Below are positions 57,313-64,000 of a DNA stretch of 64,000 nucleotides, piece after piece. A model generated the notes under the pieces. That model was not told where the DNA came from. It worked only from the letters and a program-made list of their open reading frames with translations, and made no database searches. Numbering within the stretch: position 1 is the first letter of the stretch; the number at the start of each line of letters is the position of its first letter. Origin of the DNA: Echiichthys vipera (taxonomy: Eukaryota; Chordata; Actinopteri; Perciformes; Trachinidae); contig OY829645.1 in NCBI GenBank assembly GCA_963691815.1, positions 47,198,522 through 47,262,521 on the forward strand. The letters are read 5' to 3'. A program made the translations under genes and the position numbers.

Positions 57313-57457
57313 ACAGATGAGGGGGAGAAGTTCAGCATCCGTGAGGAACTCGGAGTAGAGCCGCTGCTCCTTTGCGTTGAAAGGAGCCAGTTGAGGTGGT
57401 TCAGGATCATCTGGTAAGGATGAACCCTTGGCGCCTCCCTAGGGAGGTGTTCCAGGC
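57313..57457 (+). mobile_element. RTE-like LINE internal fragment
   Basis: From AGGGGGAGAAGTTCAGCATC to CTAGGGAGGTGTTCCAGGCA, with no tail. It ends directly at the start of a pogo fragment. Confidence 0.8.
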
Positions 57458-57691
57458 ACAGACACATGGAAATGAAACGGCACGCTTCACGCAGTCGTAT
57501 ATCTCAACATGCACCGCGCGTTACTTCTTCTACGGGGGAAAATAGAGTCGGCGGCTGCTCACCGTAGTTGGAGACCTGTTGTGGCTCAATATCGGTCCAT
57601 ATATAAGGAGCACCGGATTATAAGGCGCACTGTCGGCTTTTGAGACATTTGAAGGTTCTTAGGTGCAACTTATAGTGCGGAAAATACGGTA
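57458..57691. mobile_element. pogo-type element, right part
   Basis: CACATGGAAATGAAACGGCA through CCGGATTATAAGGCGCACTG to the terminal ATAGTGCGGAAAATACGGTA. Only the portion upstream of the HTH frame remains; the left half has been replaced by LINE sequence. Confidence 0.8.
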
Positions 57692-57849
57692 AGTGGAGTT
57701 TGAGAATTATTACACTGATTTCCAGAGTACTATGTAAACGTTGTATATTAATCTTACACTGGACTTAGTTGAAAGCCTGGTATGTTGGATATAGCAGTGT
57801 ATTCTCATCAACAGGTTTGTATATCACACAAAATACGATGTTTTATTTA

Positions 57850-57897
57850 ACGCGAGTACACCACAACGCGAGTACACCACAACGCGAGTACACCACA
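57850..57897 (+). repeat. 16-bp tandem repeat, three exact units
   Basis: ACGCGAGTACACCACA three times in succession. Confidence 0.95.
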
Positions 57898-58014
57898 ACA
57901 GAGGTGACGGTTGGGGTTAGGCATCAAAATGACTTGGTTAGGATTAGAAAGACATGTTGTGGTTTGGCACTTCCAGGACACGAACGCCAATCCCGCCAAT
58001 TAATCACTCCAACC

Positions 58015-58098
58015 CTGCAGGAAAAGGGCTGCAGGTGGAAATCGAACCGGGTCGAGGACTTCTTGCCTCGGCTCTAACCACTGAGCCACCAGGTGCAC
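58015..58098 (-). other. tRNA-like segment
   Basis: On the minus strand: GGTGCACCTGGTGGCTCAGT then GGTTAGAGCC (A-box region) and CCGGTTCGATTTCCACCTGC (B-box region). Spacing suits an internal pol III promoter, but there is no full cloverleaf that I can fold with confidence. A tRNA-derived repeat head is more likely than a tRNA gene. Confidence 0.4.
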
Positions 58099-58115
58099 CA
58101 AGTTAAGCACTCTGA

Positions 58116-58681
58116 GGGCGCACTCACACTGTCGTTCTGTCCCGGGCCAAAACCGTTTTTTCAGCTAAAATCTTTAAGCAGTGTGAGTGCACGGCCCGCT
58201 TGAAAGAGGTGGGCTTTAGCGGAGCCGTTTGCACATGTACGAGCACGAGCGTGCGCACGTGTACGAGCACGAGCACGAGCCCTACGGCAGTAGCATTATG
58301 TGCGCCTGTTCGGACATAGAAAATAGAACAACGGACCATGCGCGGACATTTAACAACAACAACAATGGCGGTGAAAGGTTCACGTTGGTGTGATGCGGAG
58401 GTGGAGTGTTTAGTGCAGATTTGGTCGATGAAAAGATTCAAAAACAGTCGACAAGACGCACAAAAACTCCGAGGTCTACGGAAAGATCTGGAAACAAAGC
58501 CACACACACGCGATCAATGCGTGTGACGTGTTAAGGCTTGACGGCGTATGGACAGCAAGAAGCATTGGCCGAGGCTCAGGCAGTGTGAGTACAAACGGGG
58601 CTGGGGCGCGGGGGGAGAGGGAGGGGGGACAAGTACCCTAAAGCCCGGGTCGCGGTGCGGAAGGACAGTGTGAGTGCACCC
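58116..58681 (+). mobile_element. PIF/Harbinger-type non-autonomous element
   Basis: 566 bp; GGGCGCACTCACACTGTCG to GGACAGTGTGAGTGCACCC, flanks TGA and TTA. About 40 bp of the left inner region is deleted. Plus-strand frame 58338-58526 starts MRGHLTTTTMAVKGSRW. Confidence 0.8.
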
Positions 58682-58684
58682 TTA

Positions 58685-59136
58685 TACTGCAGAGCCTGAT
58701 TTCCTTTGTTGCTCCACATGTAATTCCCACAGTAATAAATATGTTTTGTAGTTATATGTACAAACAGTGAATGAGAACAGCCTGCGTACAGGTGTAAAAG
58801 GGTGCCACGGTAAATATCAACATTTCTGTCGTCTGCAAAAACACTTTTTCTGGCGCCCAGATTGGGCTTTATTATTAACAGCAGTAATTATAGGTGTGAA
58901 GAAGTGTGTAGGTGTGAAAGTACAGTACGTTTCCATCACTTATACATACAAGAAATTTTTGAATCGTGAGTTTTGTGTTAAATGTGATATTTGACTTAAT
59001 AATTAAAAATAATAATAAACACTGCAGTGTGAATATGAAATCACGAGCCGTCTCAGCCCGTCGGGGGTTTCAGGTGCTAAACTGGGGTTTACCAGTTTAA
59101 TCCAGGCCTACTCTTTCATCAAAATAAGATTAGCTC
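58685..59136. other. no recognised feature
   Basis: AT-rich spacer. Confidence 0.4.
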
Positions 59137-59167
<31 letters not shown>

Positions 59168-59361
59168 TGATCCGCACAATAGGTCTCATTGAACCATTGG
59201 CTGCCGCACACACACACACACACACACACACTTATTGATTAACTTTCTCGTTCTCTCTCCTCAGAGTCCGAACAATTATAGACCAAATTTATGCTTCCTC
59301 CCTCCATGACGAAGATTCAGTATCAGAGTGGGTGGAATGAGCCAAACATCCTCTTCTCAAG

Positions 59362-59403
<42 letters not shown>

Positions 59404-59570
59404 AATTATCTGTGCAGGCATTTGTGTGCATGCACCTGCACTTATGCATTTATTTGTTTGAATGTCATTGTGTGTATTTGTTTTGTACCACCTGAGGTCA
59501 TATTGTTGAAACCAGGTCAGCCTTTCGCCCCCCGACCGCAGAGCAAGGACAGGCACACCCAAGGGCTCCA

Positions 59571-59613
<43 letters not shown>

Positions 59614-59738
59614 TGTGTGTGTGTATGTATGTATTTGTGTATTTATAGCTTTGGACAGGTGAATAATCCTCCAGCACACATCTACCCCTCTGCCTTTCAT
59701 CGTCGTCCTGATTTTATACGTGCATATGTGGCTGTGCC

Positions 59739-59776
<38 letters not shown>

Positions 59777-59802
59777 TGCATGTGTGTGTGTGTGTGTGTG
59801 TG
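59137..59802. repeat. cluster of CA/GT microsatellites
   Basis: CA at 59137-59164 and 59207-59231; GT at 59363-59401, 59575-59609 and 59742-59802. The reading frames that span 59323-59877 owe their length to these tracts. Confidence 0.9.
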
Positions 59803-60549
59803 TTCTCCCCAGAGCCTGCCATTGGCCTGTTTCCGACTGAAATGCTAAACTGTAATGTATTTTTACCCCCTTTCTGACTCCAGCTAACATCAGTGACCTT
59901 GGTCCAACAAAACAACCTGCAGTTGAAGGCACCTTCAACTTTAAATCAGATTTCACAGCAAACAAGTGCACACTGGGTCTTTAGAGGACATGACATTGGT
60001 GAAATATAATTTTTTTTCCCAGGAAAGTGCAGATCTAAAGCCTTTCTTAAAGAGCGTAGGAAAATAACTGATATGATCGGGGAAGAACGTCTACGAAATG
60101 TACAAAACTGTTTAAAAACTGCATAAATTTGATCCGGATGTCCCACCCACATGTAACTGAAGCAAATCCTCGATAGGTACCTGGCACCCAACCCTCTGGT
60201 CGCCATTCTCGTGGCCTCAAGTGTCATTTCTTCTGTCAATGAATTTGAAAGAAGAGCAGTTTAATTTGGGATGGTGAATCGCTAAAAAGTTGATTTCACA
60301 AGTGTATTTAAAACACAGATTACATCTGGAGAGACTGAGAATGAAGAAAGATGTTTGATAAAACAAGGGACTCAGCACTGAATTACCTTTAAAAAGTGAG
60401 CACATAGACACTGGGTATTGTAAAAAGCCTTACACTTGTCACGCAGCGGTGAGGTCTGTCATGTCTTTGGGTTATTGTCTTGTGCATTTCCTGTTTTATT
60501 TTGAAAGATAACTCTCCTCTCGTTCCAGGTCACTTCCCCTTTCTTTTGT
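59803..60549. other. no recognised feature
   Basis: Includes the 15-mer AATTTGGGATGGTGA (60263-60277) that is repeated at 61272-61286. Confidence 0.4.
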
Positions 60550-61270
60550 ACGTGTGTTAAAGTGTCCTCTAGGGGCCTAAACGTGTGCTAAAGTGCCCTC
60601 TAGGAGCCTAAACGTGTGCTTAAGTGTCCCCTAGGAGCCTAAACGTGTGCTAAAGTGCCCTCTAGGAGCCTAAACGTGTGCTTAAGTGTCCTCTAGGAGC
60701 CTAAACGTGTGCTTAAGTGCCCTCTTGGAGCCTAAACGTGTGGTTAAGTGCCCTCTAGGAGCCTAAACGTGTGCTTAAGTGTCCTCTAGGAGCCTAAACG
60801 TGTGCTTAAGTGCCCTCTTGGAGCATAAACGTCTGCTTAAGTGTCCTCTAGGAGTCTAAACATGTGTTAAAGTGTCCTCTAGGAGCATAAACGTGTGCTA
60901 AAGTGTCCTCTAGGAGCCTAAACGTGTGCTCAAGTGTCCTCTAGGAGCCTAAACGTGTGCTACAGTGTCCTCTAGGAGCCTAAACGTGTGCTAAAGTGCC
61001 CTCTTGGAGCCTAAACGTGTGCTTAAGTGTCCTCTAGGAGCCTAAACGTGTGCTTAAGTGTCCTCTAGGAGCCTAAACATGTGTTAAAGTGTCCTCTAGG
61101 AGCCTAAACGTGTGCTTAAGTGTCCTCTAGGAGCCTAAACGTGTGCTTAAGTGTCCTCTAGGAGTCTAAACATGTGTTAAAGTGTCCTCTAGGAGTCTAA
61201 ACATGTGTTAAAGTGTCCTCTAGGAGCCTAAACGTGTGCTAAAGTGTCCTCTAGGAGCCTAAACGTGTGT
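60550..61270 (+). repeat. 31-bp minisatellite, about 23 units
   Basis: Consensus AAGTGTCCTCTAGGAGCCTA followed by AACGTGTGCTT. Units vary at fixed places: GTGTCC/GTGCCC, TAGGAG/TTGGAG, GCCTAA/GTCTAA/GCATAA and CGTGTGCTT/CATGTGTTA. Variant units recur as runs, suggesting duplication of blocks. Confidence 0.95.
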
Positions 61271-61286
61271 CAATTTGGGATGGTGA

Positions 61287-61399
61287 TTGAAGGTAAACCA
61301 TTCATGCAGCAAAAGAACCCATCAGTAATCGTTTGAGGATGATCTATCTGTTCATAGAATCGTCCAAACCGTCCTCATCCCTGTTTTGTCACGACCCTC
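61287..61399. other. no recognised feature
   Basis: Short spacer. Confidence 0.4.
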
Positions 61400-61964
61400 A
61401 TGCTGTGATCACACCGCCCGTGATGGTCGCGATAGAAGCAGCACGGTTACAAACAAAGTCAATCTACAGACGTGCGTTACCTGCGATGCGATAGACGGGA
61501 AAATCAAACCATATTCGCACCCAACGCCTCCAACGTACGAGTTGAAAATATGGAACTTTTCAGCTGAATCGCGTGACGCAACGTGTCCTTAGGCGTCTAG
61601 TCTGCTGGAAATTCAGAGGAAGAAGAAGAAAGCCGTCACTGCGGAGTGAAGCATATCCCAGTCTGATCTACAGGAGAGCCGTGGAGGCAGGTCAGCACCC
61701 TCTTCAGCTACGGAGGTTAAATCACTGACGATCTGATCTCCCTGTAACACAACGCCTCTTTTAAGAGCCGAACACTTCATCTGAGAGCTCGTTTCTGTTC
61801 TTTTAAGCACAAAAGCAGAGTATAGCTGCAGGCAGCTAGCCGCCGGCTGCTACCTAACCGCCTTGACTCTCCAAACGTGCGATTGGCAATGCGATCAAGC
61901 ACCGCGTTGGTCACGTTTCTTGTGATTTCATTACATCTATCGCGTGCGGTATTATCGCAGCTTT
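61400..61964 (+). repeat. interspersed repeat family X, copy 2
   Basis: Left end GCTGTGATCACACCGCCCGT followed by GATGGTCGCGATAGAAG. The right end is the complement of GCTGCGATAATACCGCACGC then GATAGATG. The shared interior with 13530-14205 (opposite strand) includes GAAGAAGAAGAAAGCCGTCA and CGGAGGTTAAATCACTGACG. About 565 bp; probable non-autonomous DNA transposon, superfamily unknown. Confidence 0.6.
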
Positions 61965-62662
61965 AGGCCTCAACCGGTCAATATTTGGAGTAGCTGTGTG
62001 TCAATCACATGATGTTCCACTACAGTCTTTGTTTTAAACACGGGGAACACTTTAATGTTGTAAGTTCACACAAAACTATGTGATGAGTTTAGGCAACAGA
62101 ACCATTTGGTTAGGTTTAGGAGAAGAGTGTGGGGTGGGTGGGGTTAAAATAGGTCGGTTTGTAAAAGACAAAGTGACTTAACTTTGCTCTCCTGGGTGAA
62201 AATCCAGTGTTTGTTGGACCCATCCACCACCCTGGAGCACTGAGCGTCTAATATCACCAGAAATGTTGGCCATTTCCCCAGATGCCTTTGTCAGACAGAT
62301 AGCTGATTGACTGTCGGTAGGGAACAGGAAGCGAACAGCGTCTTGAAGTTTGACGTTTTGTCGACTCATCCATTCAAGCCCACCGCACTTTCCTATACTT
62401 CCTCCTTTGCTCCCCAAAGGCACACATCATTATCCCCCATGGAGGCTGGAGCTTTATAGCTTGAAAGGAAACATATGTTGTTTTTGGGCATCTGCTGAAA
62501 GTCTTAACTGGGATGGTACCCGCAGGCCTTCAGCTGTGCAGTTTTTTCAGAAGCTGCTGAATACAAAGCTAGTATGTTAAACTCCTTCTGGGAGAACTCT
62601 CATCCACAATGAGCCAATAACCCAACTGGCGCATTAGTATTGAGAGTGTTTGTCAGAACAGA

Positions 62663-62666
<4 letters not shown>
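61965..62666. other. no confident feature
   Basis: The segment 62080-62120 (GGCAACAGAACCATTTGGTT, AGGTTTAGG) is the complement-type partner of the 36.1-36.2 kb motif. No boundaries. Confidence 0.35.

Positions 62667-62695
<29 letters not shown>
62667..62695. repeat. (CT)n microsatellite
   Basis: About 14 CT units. Confidence 0.95.
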
Positions 62696-62697
<2 letters not shown>

Positions 62698-62899
62698 ATT
62701 CCTGTCTTTCTGCACCAATCTGTAGATGTAAAGTTAGCTTTGAGAAATACGAGACGAGACGGGGCCATAATATTGACAAGCTGTGTGAGTGTGTGTGCTT
62801 TCATCTATAATGCAGGCCAGCGGTCAGAATGGAGACTGTGATTAATGAGTCTTCCAGCCAGTGATGCTAATCACTTGCAGCCACACTCTCACAACAAGA

Positions 62900-62901
<2 letters not shown>

Positions 62902-62970
<69 letters not shown>

Positions 62971-63058
62971 CACCTGACTTGTTAGTTAAAGCACTGTGTA
63001 TTTGGGTAACGCATGTACTGGATTATAGGTAAAATACAATAAGATGCCCATGTGCCTT

Positions 63059-63117
<59 letters not shown>

Positions 63118-63205
63118 CATCTGACTTGTTAGTTAAAGCACTTTGTATTTGGGTAACGCATGTACTGGATTATAGGTAAAATAAAATGAGATGCCCATGT
63201 GCCTT

Positions 63206-63246
<41 letters not shown>

Positions 63247-63356
63247 CATCTGACTTGTTAGTTAAAGCACTTTGTATTTGGGTAACGCATGTACTGGATT
63301 ATAGGTAAAATAAAATAAGATGCCCATGTGCCTTTCAATGTGTGTGTGAGCTGCAG
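62902..63356 (+). repeat. tandem repeat of a 95-bp segment plus (GT)n
   Basis: Three copies (62969-63063, 63116-63210, 63245-63339) of a segment starting CTGACTTGTTAGTTAAAGCA and ending ATGCCCATGTGCCTTTCAAT, separated by GT tracts of about 67, 52 and 34 bp. GT length shrinks from left to right. Confidence 0.95.
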
Positions 63357-63397
63357 CTAGTTTAAGTTGTGTGTATATGTTTTTGTCTGTGTGCATG

Positions 63398-63402
63398 TGT
63401 GT

Positions 63403-63433
<31 letters not shown>

Positions 63434-63435
63434 GG
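63398..63435 (+). repeat. GT tract ending in G19
   Basis: GT units run directly into 19 consecutive G (63417-63435). Confidence 0.95.
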
Positions 63436-63507
63436 ATGGGTAAAATGATCGACAGCTAGTCTGGACCAGGGTGGTCGTGTGGAACGGAGCCTCACCACAG
63501 CCCAGCA

Positions 63508-63508
<1 letters not shown>

Positions 63509-63563
<55 letters not shown>
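63509..63563. repeat. (CA)27 microsatellite
   Basis: Uninterrupted CA for 55 bp. Confidence 0.95.
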
Positions 63564-63565
<2 letters not shown>

Positions 63566-63831
63566 AAGAACCCTCACAACAGGCCTAAACACATGAGCAT
63601 TGAATCACTTTCTCTCCCATACAAAGCCACACACATACACACATACACACATACAAACACCGCAGGGACCTCTCCTCACCTCAACTTGTCTCCCTCTGAC
63701 AGCTTTCAGCAGTGGTCAACACACACACACTCATACAAAGCACACAAAACACAGCACACTGAACTCTTGACAGATACATCCTCCCACTCTCCTCCCTGCC
63801 ACAGTGCTAGCCGCCTCACTACCAATGCATG

Positions 63832-63863
<32 letters not shown>

Positions 63864-64000
63864 GAAGGACAGCCTGGATCTTGGTCAGGTCAATGGTTTG
63901 TGCTACAGAAACACCTTAACTTGTAAAAAGCCAAAGGATTATTTTCTCTCTCTACACAAACTCCATCCAAAGGTCTCTCCCCCGGCTCTGTCTCTCCCTC
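63564..64000. other. unannotated, CA-rich to the window edge
   Basis: Includes (CA)n at 63832-63854; no exon recognised. Confidence 0.45.

Noticed and set aside
60550..61270. Regular 31-bp direct repeats that could suggest a CRISPR array
   Set aside because: Units abut directly with no unique spacers, there are no cas genes, and the context is a vertebrate genome. It is a minisatellite.

Overview
The window reads as a repeat-dense stretch of a vertebrate nuclear genome, almost certainly a ray-finned (teleost) fish. The grounds are many 5'-truncated non-LTR retrotransposon ends of types common in teleosts, tRNA-headed SINEs with the V-SINE/DANA-type central domain, short non-autonomous DNA transposons of at least five superfamilies (PIF/Harbinger, pogo, piggyBac, hAT, Tc1/mariner), and many long CA/GT tracts. 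There is no operon, no ribosome binding site logic and no bacterial or viral gene organisation. I found no host gene with intact exons. The window is best described as intergenic or deep intronic DNA. Family names come from recognised motifs, not from a search.

Layout. 0-10 kb: an RTE-like LINE 3' end (112-782), an hAT element (1545-2478), L2-type LINE ends (4143-4371, 5230-6463, the latter interrupted by an RTE copy with a 12-bp target duplication), three SINEs and a complete Harbinger element (8404-8959). 10-22 kb: two near-identical pogo-type elements that each keep a CENP-B-like helix-turn-helix reading frame, two Harbinger copies (one inserted in a SINE), a pure (GA)89 tract and an interspersed repeat at about 13.5-14.2 kb. 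22-31 kb: two piggyBac-type MITEs, a foldback repeat at 24 kb, a hAT MITE carrying a 41-bp LINE tail, an inverted RTE pair bracketed by 145-bp direct repeats, and a second hAT whose interior is a higher-order tandem array. 31-46 kb: GT-rich satellites, Harbinger and Tc1/mariner copies, a + strand RTE copy, a processed pseudogene of ribosomal protein L22-like 1 (42462-42818) and four SINEs. 46-64 kb: Harbinger copies (one inside a piggyBac MITE), a LINE reverse-transcriptase remnant (47.5-48.1 kb), a diverged pogo element, a 28S rRNA-derived fragment (55786-55920), a 31-bp minisatellite of about 23 units (60550-61270) and several CA/GT arrays.

How the parts relate. The V-SINE-like elements and the RTE-like LINE share the same 3' end, which suggests that the LINE machinery moved the SINEs. 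The Harbinger family carries only a Myb/SANT-like fragment and the pogo family only a DNA-binding domain, so both would have needed a transposase from elsewhere. Four nested insertions give a relative order: RTE after L2, RTE tail after hAT, Harbinger after SINE, and Harbinger after piggyBac. I saw no convincing undescribed system. The most unusual structures are the palindromic RTE insertion with its 145-bp direct repeats, the 31-bp array, the hAT with a satellite interior, and the 28S-derived fragment.
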